Made by a program: the position numbers and the translations under genes
Shown: positions 24,819-33,753 of the stretch, one piece after another
Layout of the letters: every line of letters begins with the position of its first letter
Numbering within the stretch: the stretch's first letter is position 1
The notes under the pieces: generated by a model
Databases searched by the model: none
What the model was told of the DNA's origin: nothing
What the model saw: only the letters and a program-made list of their open reading frames with translations
Assembly (NCBI RefSeq): GCF_014850975.1
Contig: NZ_JACXST010000003.1
Span: forward strand, 930,001 to 994,000
Source: Methylomonas fluvii
GTDB lineage: Bacteria; Pseudomonadota; Gammaproteobacteria; Methylococcales; Methylomonadaceae
DNA: 64,000 nucleotides
Direction: 5' to 3'

Positions 24819-25637
24819 TCAACCATCAACCAGCAAACGAAACCCAAAGAACTCGCTGCGTTGGGATTTATCGAAGTGGTATCGGTAGGCGGAACGGGCG
24901 AAGGTCGCGTCGGCATCCCAGGAGCCGCCGCGAGCCACAGCGTCTCCAGCCTGAAGCAACGGCAAGGGCGACATTATCGAGTTAGCAACAAAAAAATGTT
25001 CTTTCCATTCATCCTGGCACCACTCCCAAATATTGCCGTGCATCTCGTAAAGCCCCCAGGCATTCGCGGGAAAACTCTTTACCGGCACGGGTTTACCGCG
25101 AAATTCGCACTTAGGCGCGTTTGCATAGGGGTAGTTACCGTTGAAATTCGCTTGCTGCGAATCAATCGTTTCACCAAAATTGAACGGCGTATCGCTACCG
25201 CTACGACAGGCGTATTCCCATTCCGCTTCGCTAGGTAGCCGGCTGTGAAAACCGGGGATAGTCTCGTTTAACTGCGCAATAAACGCTTGGGCATCGTCCC
25301 AACTCACCCGATGCACAGGAAAGTCGGGATGTTCCTGATGGCGGCTAGGATTATCACCCGGGTAAATTTGCAGCCACAGCGCTTGAGTTACAGCGGTGTC
25401 GGCCAGCCAAAAGCCTGATTCAAAGTCCACCCGCTGCCGAGATTCGTAGTGGTAGCGTCCTGTTTCAGTCTCCGGGGAACCCATCAAAAATGTCCCCGGC
25501 TCGATCCAGCGAAACACTTGCCTGACATCGTTGAATATTAAAGTCTGCCATAAGCCATAACCATCCTCACCCCATTCACTGGCCCAAGCCAGGGGGAACA
25601 TCGGTGGCGACAAGTGATTGCGGTGGGGTGAGCTCAT
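24819..25637 (-). CDS. FGE/SUMF1-fold protein lacking catalytic cysteines (conflict operon gene 5)
   Basis: The 272-residue protein is essentially one formylglycine-generating-enzyme-like domain: FRWIEPGTFLMGSPETE, FWLADTAVTQALW, RLPSEAEWEYACRSG, GLYEMHGNIWEWCQDEW, ARGGSWDADATFARSAYRYHF and FFGFRLLVDG. True FGE enzymes have two catalytic cysteines right after the GGS motif; none is present here, so oxidase activity is unlikely and a binding or effector role is more probable. It is the last gene of the operon, 118 bases after the larger FGE protein. Its FGE domain resembles the one in that protein, so it may be a duplicated stand-alone version. Confidence 0.85.
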   Translation of the reverse strand: MSSPHRNHLSPPMFPLAWASEWGEDGYGLWQTLIFNDVRQVFRWIEPGTFLMGSPETETGRYHYESRQRVDFESGFWLADTAVTQALWLQIYPGDNPSRHQEHPDFPVHRVSWDDAQAFIAQLNETIPGFHSRLPSEAEWEYACRSGSDTPFNFGETIDSQQANFNGNYPYANAPKCEFRGKPVPVKSFPANAWGLYEMHGNIWEWCQDEWKEHFFVANSIMSPLPLLQAGDAVARGGSWDADATFARSAYRYHFDKSQRSEFFGFRLLVDG

Positions 25638-25755
25638 AATTTACAGGCAGATAAACATCAGCGGCAAAATTCGCGTTTAGTCTTTGGCAAAAGATACTTC
25701 ATCATTTTTGAATTTCGGTCAGCTTACGCCAATATTCAGGCATCGTCGCCGTCAA

Positions 25756-28725
25756 TCAAGCCTGCGACTGCTCCGCGATGCCACTGTCCGGCCAGGGCGT
25801 GTCCCTGACCGTCACTGGTTTTACGGCTCCGCTTGCCGGTGATGGCCTGAGCTCAGATTGACCTAGGGCAAGCCGGAAGCCGAAGCTGCGGGCGCGAAAA
25901 TCGGGCTGGAAATAGTCGCGAAAAGCGGAGCGTACGCTCCAGCCAACGCTGCCCCACGACCCGCCCCGCACTACACGGCGATCACCTTCGGCTTTGTCTG
26001 GCTGGATCAGCGGATCAAGCACTGCCTCCGTGCCAAGATTTTCTTGCCAACCATCCTGACACGATTCCCAGATATTTCCATGCATTTCGTACAAGCCCCA
26101 TATATTAGCCGGCAAGCTCTTCACCGGCACGGTCTTATGGCGATAAATGCCTTTCTCCCCACCGGCATAGGGAGCAGTGCCATTGTAATTGACCTGTTCT
26201 GGAGTGATGTTGGCTCCGAATGAAAACGGTGCGGTGGTACCAGCCCGGCAGGCGTACTCCCATTGCGCTTCGGTCGGCAATTGGGCTCGCAAACCAGGCA
26301 CCAGAGTATTCAGATGTTCGATAAACCGCTGAACGTCGTCACAACTGATCTGTTCGACCGGGTTTTGCGGATCGTCGTTAAAACCACTTGGGTTGTCGCC
26401 ACCGAGCACCGCCAGCCAGAAAGCCTGGGTGACGGCGGTGTCGGCTAGCCAGAAGCCTTGAGTTAAGGTGACCGCATGCAGCGTTTCGTCGTCGTAGCGT
26501 CCCGGCTCGTCTTCCGGCGATCCCATCATGAAACTACCGGGCTCTATCCAGCGGAAGCGTTGGGTGACCTGGTTGACGGTGAGGTCGGCATAGAGGCCGT
26601 AGCGGTCTATCCCGACTGGCCAGTCAATTAAGTTATCCGGCTCCCATCGCACTTGGGTAAGCAGCCTCCTTCTATCTTCCTGATTTAACAGAATGGTATT
26701 CACAAACCGCTCGCCCCATTTTCCCGGTACGGGTTCGGCCTCGGTCAACAGTTTTAACTCGATGTAAGGGTTGAAGCCCTCCCTTGCTTGTAACAAAAAG
26801 CGATAATCTTTGCCCGCAAAGCGCAAATTGGCCGAGAGTCCTTCTGAATTGCGGAAGATACTGTCAGCCCAACGGGGCTTATCAAATGCTGCAAACGTCA
26901 GTCTCGCCAATCCGGTATCAAAATCCAGGGTCTGCCCATTCAACTGATCGATGAGGCACGATTCGCCATGGACCGGCAAGCGAAGCAATTGTTTATCCAC
27001 TCGCATCCGGCCATTTTCTACCCAACTTTTGAACAGCATGATGCTGTCGTGGATTGCGTCGAATTCGGCCAGTTTCGCGCCACCTATCGCTACGGGCCTG
27101 GTGTCAGCATAAGCGATACTCAGGGCTTCACCAACTTGCCAGATGCCATAGCGAGCTAATTCTGTACGTTCACGAATCAGCTCGTGCACGATGGCGGCAT
27201 CGTATTCCGCAGGCAATGGGGCGCCGGCCCGCAGTTGTTCGCGATACGCCAGCCCATAAAGCGCGCTGGTATAGCAGTCGTTATAGTGACAAATCGCCTC
27301 GCCGCTCAACCGGTTTAAATGCCGCCGGGCAAATTGAGTCATGCCGCTGTCGGGCTGTGCACCCTGCAGGGTTTTGGCAACGCGTTGCATAAAGGTTTCC
27401 GCCTGTTGGACATCGGCCAGCTGTTCGAGCGGGAAACCCACCAAGGGCAAGGCGTTGATGACTTCTTCCGCCCAAATCGCCGGAAACTGGCCGATATGCT
27501 GGCGTTTGAGCAAACTCAAGACTTGATATTGCAAGCCAGCGTCCAGCTGTTTAAATTCGGCCTGATACTCCGCCCGCTTTTCCGGGCGCATGCTGATGGC
27601 TGTATAACCCCACTGCATATCGGCATGCTGATACACCGCCGCTTCGATGCCGCTATCGGCTTGTTCAGCGGGTAAACAGCGCAGCAGGGCTCTTAGCAAT
27701 TCTGGTTCGACGTGTACGGCGATGGATAACAATGCCAAGACCTTACGGACGTGCTCAGCGTGGGCCTCTGTATCGGGATCGATCTTTTCCGGTTTCAGCT
27801 TGCTGTGTTTGTTCCACAACACTTGACGGATGGATTTTAGGCGCTCGGGCTGTTGCTGGGCCGCCGAAACGGGTGCCAGCACGACTGGCGTGGTGTTTTT
27901 ACGGCTTAGTTGCCGGAAAAAACTGTCCCACCGTGTGCGTATCGGGCTGTGTTGTTCAGCCAGTTGCCCCAGGTCGCTGACGATGAACACCACACTTTGC
28001 GCGGTGAGGGCTTGCCACTGCTTAGGAAGTTGCTGTTGATCAAACCAATCCCAATATTCACCTAGCGGGTCATCGTCAATGACGCGAATTTCCAGACCGT
28101 TCAATCCGTACTGACGGACGATACCTTCGCACAAGCGATGGGCGTCCAACCAGAACGGCATCAAGCGTTTGTTCAGGTCGAGGACGACATAAACCCGCCC
28201 GGCCGGCACGACTCGTGGCTTGCGCGGCAGATGATATAAGGTTTGCAGGCGGGCGATACGTTTGACCAACTGCGGCATATCCAGTCGCAGCCCCAAGCTA
28301 TGGCTTATGGATTGGCGCAAAAAATCGCGCATGCGGGCGTCGGGGACGATGGCTTGATGCGGCAGCGGTTCTCCGCTGGCTAAGGGCTGCAAATCGGCGT
28401 CGGAGAGCGGCTCAACGCCTTGAAGCACGGACGGCAAGTTGTCGCCGAGCTGTTGCCGATCAGCATAATGCTCCTGATGTGCAAGGGCATAGAATAATTC
28501 TTGCGGGCGTTTCAGCGTGAATTTAGCCGGCGTAGGAACAGGATCTGGGTCGATTTCGGGTGGCTCCGGAGGGGGCGCTTTATAATCAATTTCATCGATT
28601 ATCGTGACTGGCGCACACCATTCATAACCCAAAATCGTAGCGCTCAGGCATTTTTCGTCCTGGGTTTGACAGCGCTGCAGCCAGCGCAGTAAGTCGCCGC
28701 GACTAGTCTGAGTATGAATCGGCAT
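25756..28725 (-). CDS. Large SAV_2336-like protein: degenerate vWA-like region plus C-terminal FGE fold (operon gene 4)
   Basis: The product has 989 residues. The N-terminus (1-55) has RGDLLRWLQRCQTQDEKCLS and ends in a KAPPPEP linker. Residues of about 165-320 form a Rossmann/vWA-like region (VYVVLDLNKRLMPFW, then VVFIVSDLGQL and a Trp-rich TRWDSFFRQL). The metal site DxSxS of vWA domains is replaced by DLNKR. A helical middle follows. From about 715 an FGE fold appears (FRWIEPGSFMMGSPEDE, RAGTTAPFSFG, GLYEMHGNIWE, RVVRGGSWGSVGWSVRSAF) without catalytic cysteines. This order matches SAV_2336-type proteins, which occur with MoxR ATPases. Its ATG overlaps the MoxR stop (TAATG). Confidence 0.8.
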   Translation of the reverse strand: MPIHTQTSRGDLLRWLQRCQTQDEKCLSATILGYEWCAPVTIIDEIDYKAPPPEPPEIDPDPVPTPAKFTLKRPQELFYALAHQEHYADRQQLGDNLPSVLQGVEPLSDADLQPLASGEPLPHQAIVPDARMRDFLRQSISHSLGLRLDMPQLVKRIARLQTLYHLPRKPRVVPAGRVYVVLDLNKRLMPFWLDAHRLCEGIVRQYGLNGLEIRVIDDDPLGEYWDWFDQQQLPKQWQALTAQSVVFIVSDLGQLAEQHSPIRTRWDSFFRQLSRKNTTPVVLAPVSAAQQQPERLKSIRQVLWNKHSKLKPEKIDPDTEAHAEHVRKVLALLSIAVHVEPELLRALLRCLPAEQADSGIEAAVYQHADMQWGYTAISMRPEKRAEYQAEFKQLDAGLQYQVLSLLKRQHIGQFPAIWAEEVINALPLVGFPLEQLADVQQAETFMQRVAKTLQGAQPDSGMTQFARRHLNRLSGEAICHYNDCYTSALYGLAYREQLRAGAPLPAEYDAAIVHELIRERTELARYGIWQVGEALSIAYADTRPVAIGGAKLAEFDAIHDSIMLFKSWVENGRMRVDKQLLRLPVHGESCLIDQLNGQTLDFDTGLARLTFAAFDKPRWADSIFRNSEGLSANLRFAGKDYRFLLQAREGFNPYIELKLLTEAEPVPGKWGERFVNTILLNQEDRRRLLTQVRWEPDNLIDWPVGIDRYGLYADLTVNQVTQRFRWIEPGSFMMGSPEDEPGRYDDETLHAVTLTQGFWLADTAVTQAFWLAVLGGDNPSGFNDDPQNPVEQISCDDVQRFIEHLNTLVPGLRAQLPTEAQWEYACRAGTTAPFSFGANITPEQVNYNGTAPYAGGEKGIYRHKTVPVKSLPANIWGLYEMHGNIWESCQDGWQENLGTEAVLDPLIQPDKAEGDRRVVRGGSWGSVGWSVRSAFRDYFQPDFRARSFGFRLALGQSELRPSPASGAVKPVTVRDTPWPDSGIAEQSQA

Positions 28726-29711
28726 TACAAAGCTTTGCGCAACACAAAGTGCTGAATCTCAGCCAGCAAACATTGCTGATAAGTATCCCGTTCTTGGCCT
28801 TGCACCGAGGAATCGGTCATTTCATCCAGCGCCGCCAATAAATCCAGGTATTCGGCCAAACCGGCCTTGATGGTGCCGTGGCGCTCAGCTTCCTGCCGGT
28901 CGGCGATTAGTTGTTGTAGCGCCAGGCGTTTGATGATGTCGCTGCACTGATTATTATTAAAATGCACCTCGGCTCTATCCAAAAACCACGTATCAAGATT
29001 TTTATCATCCACCGCCAAATTCAGCACTAAACAGCGTCGAATAAATGCCGCCGGCAGTTCACGCTCGTCGTTGCTGGTAATGATCACTAGCGGCGGCGTC
29101 GGTTGTTTGTCTGCCGTTTGCTGTGTCTTGCCGATGGTTTCTCCTAACAGCTGTACGTCAAAACCGCCGTTACCCAGCACTTCTAATAGTGCGTTCGGCA
29201 ACGAAGGCTCGGCCTTGTCGATTTCGTCAATTAATAAAACAATGCCGTTGTCCAGTTCGCCGTCGTCCGAAATCTGCGGACGGTAGACTTTATGGCGGCA
29301 GACATCGTTGTAATGCCTGGCCGCACTATCCCATCCGAAGGTCCACCACAGCACACCGGGATTGAGATAATGCTTGGGGTTGAGTTTGTCATCGTCTTTG
29401 ATACCGGCGTGAGCGTCGTTGAGGCGAGCGACCGGATCGTAACGCCAGAGCAAATCCTGGCCTTCGGTGTTGATGTTGATGACTTCGGCAATAAATTTAC
29501 GTTTGAGTTTGGCCGCTGCCGCGCGCGCCAAGTAGCTCTTGCCGAGCCCCGGTTCACCTTTGACCAACAAAGGCCGGCGGGTCGCCAAGGCCATTTCCAG
29601 GGCATAAGCGCTGGCTTTATCCAGAAAATAACGGCCTTGCCGCCAGGAACCACAGTCCGCGTAATCGATAACGCTATCGGCTTGAAAATGTTTGAGGGTG
29701 GTTACTGTCAT
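28725..29711 (-). CDS. MoxR-type AAA+ ATPase (conflict operon gene 3)
   Basis: The start at 29711 overlaps the protease stop (ATGA) and gives 328 residues. Walker A is KGEPGLGKSY (52-59), Walker B VLLIDEIDKAEPSLPNALL (about 148-166), sensor 1 ITSNDERELP, and an arginine pair in FIRRCLVLNL. A longer in-frame upstream extension lies wholly inside the protease gene and is not favoured. MoxR ATPases usually work with vWA-domain partners to remodel other proteins; here the vWA-like partner is the next gene. Translation is probably coupled across three genes. Confidence 0.9.
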   Translation of the reverse strand: MTVTTLKHFQADSVIDYADCGSWRQGRYFLDKASAYALEMALATRRPLLVKGEPGLGKSYLARAAAAKLKRKFIAEVININTEGQDLLWRYDPVARLNDAHAGIKDDDKLNPKHYLNPGVLWWTFGWDSAARHYNDVCRHKVYRPQISDDGELDNGIVLLIDEIDKAEPSLPNALLEVLGNGGFDVQLLGETIGKTQQTADKQPTPPLVIITSNDERELPAAFIRRCLVLNLAVDDKNLDTWFLDRAEVHFNNNQCSDIIKRLALQQLIADRQEAERHGTIKAGLAEYLDLLAALDEMTDSSVQGQERDTYQQCLLAEIQHFVLRKAL

Positions 29712-31159
29712 GTGCTTGGTTGGCTGGTTTCGAGTATGTTGAAGAGCTCTGTGATTTTGGCACTTAGTTTGGCTTCTTTTTCCGCTACGGCTTCGCCATA
29801 GTGGACGATGGGTAAATCCGGGAGGCAATCTGCGGCAATTAAAGCCTGGCAATTGGCTGCATCAAGCAAAGGGTTGTTAGTCAAATTGGCATCCCGCCTA
29901 TTTAATTCCAGGCGATGCAGTTGGTTTAACGAGCGATTTTGCCGCTGTTTAATCGTGGAATTCAAAGCCTCAAGCTCAAAAGTATCCAGCGGCTCTGGCG
30001 GCGGCGCTTTGTGAATGGCCTTGTAAATCGTTTCGGTGGCGTCTTTTATGAACTCTGTCTGGCTCCAACCGGTTTCGCGGGTAAACACGTCCGCATTGAT
30101 CGTATGCCTGCCAAGGACTTTGCCGTCATGTCTGACAAACTCGGGATTGGTATCGTAAATCGCCGCCAGCGACAATTCAGCCGCCATCGCGGTGCGCACC
30201 GGCAAGTTAATCAATGCCTGCTTGATTGCTTGGCATTCCGGGGCCATCAAGCCAGCGAACAAATAGAAGAGCTGCCTGAGATTCTGGCGTATCGACTCGC
30301 CGGAATCTTGTTTGAACGCATCGGCACCGGCGCAAAGCAACAAATCTAAAACCGCCAAGTCATCCTGTTCGAAGGCTTCCAGCAATTTTTCAGTTAACTT
30401 TTTATCGGACATATGCTCGATATTCAACTTCAACTGACCGGCGATTTGTTTGAACAGTAGATTCTCTGCGGTCATTTTTAACAAAAGATCGCTAATTTGT
30501 CGTTTCTGCTCGGCAACGAATTTTTGATGTTTTTGAATTTGGCCTTGTATACCGGTTATTTCTTGGAATTCTTGATCGTTTCGAATTAACCAGGGTATGG
30601 AAACCGCGGTGAAACATTCATCACGCTTTTGGGGCGTCTCGGTGATAATCGCAAATAATTGCGGCCCTTGAAATACCGGCGCTCCCGATAATCCGCACCA
30701 ACCGGCCTTCTCCAAAGCATCACTTTTGCAGGAAATGGTGAGTTTAGGCGTGGCGACATTCGGTGGAAAGAACTCCCCCATCACCGGTATTTTTTCGCGC
30801 AATCCCGATTCAGCGTCCTTGCCGATAGCCGGATAGCCATAACCACTCCACTGTTCATGGCCTTTTGGATCGCGTTTCGCCAATAACTCTGAGGAAAGTG
30901 ACATGTTTGGCGGGGTTTGACACCTGAGTATTGCAATGTCGTGTTCATCACTGACCCAAACAATTTCGGTGACATTCGTATCTGAATGCTTTGAATCCGG
31001 CCATTCAATCACAATAGGCACCGCCTTATCACGCTCATCAAAAACAACGACGTGGCGTGCCGTCAATACTAAACCCTGAGCGATGGGATAAGCTGTGCCA
31101 ATAGTGCGATTGCCATCTTTTTTCGTCGGCAGAATCTTTGCAATCAGCTTGGTATCCAT
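29708..31159 (-). CDS. Trypsin-like serine protease with C-terminal coiled-coil and unknown domain (operon gene 2)
   Basis: The product has 483 residues. The S1-type protease domain (about 1-195) has a full triad: His36 in LTARHVV, Asp74 in DEHDIAIL and Ser158 in WCGLSGAPVF. No signal peptide is seen, so it is likely cytoplasmic, as expected for proteases in conflict systems. A coiled coil (about 200-240) links to a helical C-terminal region (to 483) that I do not recognise; it contains a KAPPPEP motif near residue 385. GGGGA lies 8 bases before the ATG. It follows the trypco2 gene by 25 bases and overlaps the MoxR gene. Confidence 0.85.
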   Translation of the reverse strand: MDTKLIAKILPTKKDGNRTIGTAYPIAQGLVLTARHVVVFDERDKAVPIVIEWPDSKHSDTNVTEIVWVSDEHDIAILRCQTPPNMSLSSELLAKRDPKGHEQWSGYGYPAIGKDAESGLREKIPVMGEFFPPNVATPKLTISCKSDALEKAGWCGLSGAPVFQGPQLFAIITETPQKRDECFTAVSIPWLIRNDQEFQEITGIQGQIQKHQKFVAEQKRQISDLLLKMTAENLLFKQIAGQLKLNIEHMSDKKLTEKLLEAFEQDDLAVLDLLLCAGADAFKQDSGESIRQNLRQLFYLFAGLMAPECQAIKQALINLPVRTAMAAELSLAAIYDTNPEFVRHDGKVLGRHTINADVFTRETGWSQTEFIKDATETIYKAIHKAPPPEPLDTFELEALNSTIKQRQNRSLNQLHRLELNRRDANLTNNPLLDAANCQALIAADCLPDLPIVHYGEAVAEKEAKLSAKITELFNILETSQPST

Positions 31160-31184
31160 AATTAATCCCCGCTAAATGCCTCGG

Positions 31185-31520
31185 TTATTCATCACCTGAC
31201 AACAATAGTTTACTGGGCTCACCCGTCTGCGGGTCCGGATTCTTCACATCCACCGGTTGTAAACTTAATTTGATCTTATGCGTAGCTGCACTTTTATAAG
31301 CGGCTGACGCTTCAGCATCGATGCCGCCCAACACCCAGAAATTAAATTTACCGCCAGCTTTTCCACCGACTGACTTTTCGACCACCATTTGCAATTCCAC
31401 TTCTACGCTATTCACATTGAAGCGAATGGTTTCCGCCTCCCCGCGCATTGAAGCAGTCACCAAACTTTGTCTCAGCTCTTGAATCACTTCCGCCAAGTTC
31501 AGCTTGTCGTTCTCGTTCAT
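31185..31520 (-). CDS. Trypco2 family protein (trypsin-co-occurring; operon gene 1)
   Basis: The start at 31520 is chosen because GAGGGGAG lies about 6-8 bases upstream; an ATG 15 bases earlier lacks a site. The 111-residue protein has LAEVIQELRQSLVTASMRGEAETIRFNVNSVEVELQMVVEK, then a glycine-rich turn and FNFWVLGGI, then HKIKLSLQPV. This is the fold pattern of trypsin-co-occurring domain 2. Such proteins are encoded next to trypsin-like proteases in predicted defence systems and may act as adaptor or sensor; no direct activity is known. It heads the operon. Confidence 0.85.
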   Translation of the reverse strand: MNENDKLNLAEVIQELRQSLVTASMRGEAETIRFNVNSVEVELQMVVEKSVGGKAGGKFNFWVLGGIDAEASAAYKSAATHKIKLSLQPVDVKNPDPQTGEPSKLLLSGDE

Positions 31521-31661
31521 AGCCGCTCCCCTCATCGTTTTTTTTTAAAGTGTTGGGCCTAACTAACCGACTGTGTTTTCCAATTGTCAGTTATTCGCCA
31601 TCGCACGCCTTTCTGAGCGCTCTGAGATTATCTTTGAACTCAAACGCCCCGACAGTGATCT

Positions 31662-31695
31662 TTCCCTCGCTCCAGCGCTGCGCCGGAGCGCGGGA
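31662..31695. repeat. Palindromic intergenic element (REP-like)
   Basis: TTCCC-t-CGCTCC at the left pairs with GGAGCG-c-GGGAA at the right around a GC-rich loop, and the site is followed by CGATGACC. The general form TTCCC-CGCTCC...GGGAACG is a widespread intergenic palindrome in bacteria. Only one copy was seen in this window. Confidence 0.5.
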
Positions 31696-31713
31696 ACGAT
31701 GACCGATAAAAAA

Positions 31714-32472
31714 CTAAGCCAATTTAGGCTTTATCGCGATCATCAGCATGTCCACTCCTTCACGATAAAGCGATTGCACATCGCTGAAACCGAGAGATTG
31801 CAAGGTGGCTATTATGGCTGGCACATGCATGATGTGTTCCGGTGATTCGTCGCTCAGCAAATGTACCACCCAATCTTCCAAAAGATCGTAACGCTTTAGC
31901 TCTCCAAAAGCCTTGAACCAGTGGCGAATGTCGGCTTGCGTGGAAGCCAGATGCCGAGCGGCATCATCGATAGCGAAGCGGTCGCCGTTTGCGAACAATC
32001 CACCCGGTTTAAGCACCCGCCAGATTTCGGCAAAGACTTGGTCCCGATAGTCATTCAGAAAATTGTGAATGGCATAATTGGAGGCAACAACATCAACGCT
32101 GGCGTCCGGTTGCTGCTGTAAAAAAGCTAGCGCATCGCTCTCGATGAACTCGACACGGCCGTTATCGACATATTCCGCCAAATTCGCGCGCGCCTGCATA
32201 AGCATTGCCGCTGAGGCATCGAAAGCGCGCAGATGCAGGTCCTCGCGCTGGGTAAGCAAGGACAGCGTGCTCAGTCCTGTACCGCAGCCGATCTCAAGCC
32301 CCTGAATGCCATTGCCAGGGTGCCATGCGGCGACTGTCTCTCCGAGCTTTTGCGTCAGAACCACGACATTGGGACACATCATACCGAGAAAATCGTACTC
32401 TTCACCGATACGGCCGGTAAACGGATTCTGTGCGGTCAAAGAAGGCATCACGGCATTTTCATTCGAATTCAT
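31714..32472 (-). CDS. Class I SAM-dependent methyltransferase
   Basis: The 252-residue protein has the SAM-binding motif LEIGCGTGLSTLSLL (about 60-74), an acidic motif II region (LRAFDASAAML), and motif IV-like VVASNYAIHNF followed by EIWRVLKPGGLFANGD. The substrate cannot be deduced; the pattern fits UbiE/Methyltransf_25-like small-molecule methyltransferases. AGGA lies about 8-9 bases before the ATG. It is transcribed in the same direction as the conflict operon but about 190 bases upstream of it, with a palindromic element between, so it is probably separate. Confidence 0.85.
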   Translation of the reverse strand: MNSNENAVMPSLTAQNPFTGRIGEEYDFLGMMCPNVVVLTQKLGETVAAWHPGNGIQGLEIGCGTGLSTLSLLTQREDLHLRAFDASAAMLMQARANLAEYVDNGRVEFIESDALAFLQQQPDASVDVVASNYAIHNFLNDYRDQVFAEIWRVLKPGGLFANGDRFAIDDAARHLASTQADIRHWFKAFGELKRYDLLEDWVVHLLSDESPEHIMHVPAIIATLQSLGFSDVQSLYREGVDMLMIAIKPKLA

Positions 32473-32740
32473 AAAAGCGTCCTGGTTTGTTTAACAAATA
32501 CGCGCCTGTGCTTGATTGCAGCGCGCAGGAAGGAGTGTGTGGACTTCGTATTTTTGTTCTGAAATTATAATCAGATAAATGCGCTACGGATACCGAGCCA
32601 GCCACTTTCCCAAAAAGCTGACATCTATCAAGCAAGGTTAACAATATCCCCGCGGTAAATTTTTCGGTAACCATACTTAAGCGACCCGTGATTTATTTCC
32701 CGAAACCGCAAACCGCCCGGTGGATAAATAATCAGCCTTT

Positions 32741-32800
32741 GATTGGACAATAGACGCCGCTTTAAAGACATTGGAGAACCGCTTCGCCTGCTTGCTTAAG
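32741..32800 (+). pseudogene. Relic of a paralogue of the 158-residue hypothetical gene
   Basis: Twenty codons read DWTIDAALKTLENRFACLLK, aligning with DLTDIDAALKTLEDRFAGFL of the gene at 22110. The DNA also matches (ATAGACGC, ACATTGGA, CCGCTTCGCC). Nothing similar remains on either side, so only a scrap survives. Confidence 0.6.
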
Positions 32801-33461
32801 CGCTTCCGTTACCACACACCAAGCTATGACGCTCCGTCCCCCTTGTAATATGGGAGATTTATGGCGAGCCGGTTCGATTTAACTTGAATGGACAGAGGTT
32901 GGGGACTGCCTTAAAAACCCAACATCGTTAGCTGTCGAACAGCTGTTTTACATCAATTAGTGGGTTTCAAGCCATGCGTTGCGTTTGCCATTAGCAGGTT
33001 GCGCGCAATACGCTGCGGTTTCAGTACCAGTAAAACCGCTAGTCATTCGACGATCCTACGCGCCGCATGTATAGGTGCATCCAACTCCGTATTCATGCGG
33101 CGACATTGATATACATCTGCCCGCATGGAAAGTGGCGGCATTCGTATTGGTATGAGTGCATGACCGAAATCGGAATAATGAAAAACCATTTTATATCGAT
33201 TCGATATTAATATAGAATTTCACCGAATCCGTTGAGGCGTTTTCACCCCAAGGGGAACGTTTTTGCGGATCTCTGCCGATGACGGATGTAAATCCGTCAT
33301 CTCGGCATCTTTGCCATGACGTTGTCAGAGAGTTCCGAAAACCAAACCTTCAGAGATTGACTGACAAGCGCCGAACCGAAAAAGCGCATTGGACGTTTTT
33401 TATCCGGCCATTTCTTTAATGGCATCGAGCAATTTTTACTTTATTTATCCGGGAGTTTTTG
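32801..33461. other. Long intergenic leader region before the DUF2024 gene
   Basis: No protein gene is credible here. It holds an AT-rich block (33181-33230), a strong hairpin at 33275-33307, and a ribosome site CGGGAG before the ATG at 33462. It could contain the promoter and an untranslated leader of that gene. Confidence 0.5.
33275..33307. other. Perfect hairpin in the leader of the DUF2024 gene
   Basis: GATGACGGAT-GTAA-ATCCGTCATC is a 10-bp perfect stem with a four-base loop, extended outward by GCCGA/TCGGC across a small bulge. No T-run follows, so it is not a typical terminator. It may be an RNA structure or a protein binding site. Confidence 0.5.
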
Positions 33462-33722
33462 ATGGAAATCCACGTTTACGATACCTATGTAAAAGCACAC
33501 GACAACCATGTCATGCATTTTGATGTATTTACCGCCAGCAAGGACAGTGAGCAAGCCATTCAGTATGCCAAACAGTGGCTATCTTCAATCGGGGAAAGCG
33601 ATGCGGTAGTCTCCAGTAAGGAATGTCGCTTTTGCCATACTCAACAAGCACCGGCTAATGTGATTGACACTATCAATCGCCAAGGTTACTTCATATACAA
33701 AATGGAAGGTTGTCCGGCTTGA
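33462..33722 (+). CDS. DUF2024 family protein
   Basis: The 86-residue protein matches DUF2024 over its whole length: MEIHVYDTYVKAHDNHVMHFDVFT, QAIQYAKQWLSSIGE, then ECRFCHTQQAP and GYFIYKMEGC. Conserved cysteines (CxxC) and a His suggest metal binding, but no function is known. GGGAG lies 8-12 bases before the ATG; a TTG one codon earlier is not needed. It stands alone between two long non-coding stretches. Confidence 0.9.
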   Translation: MEIHVYDTYVKAHDNHVMHFDVFTASKDSEQAIQYAKQWLSSIGESDAVVSSKECRFCHTQQAPANVIDTINRQGYFIYKMEGCPA

Positions 33723-33753
33723 TAGCAATATTGCTGTCATGCTAATGACATCC

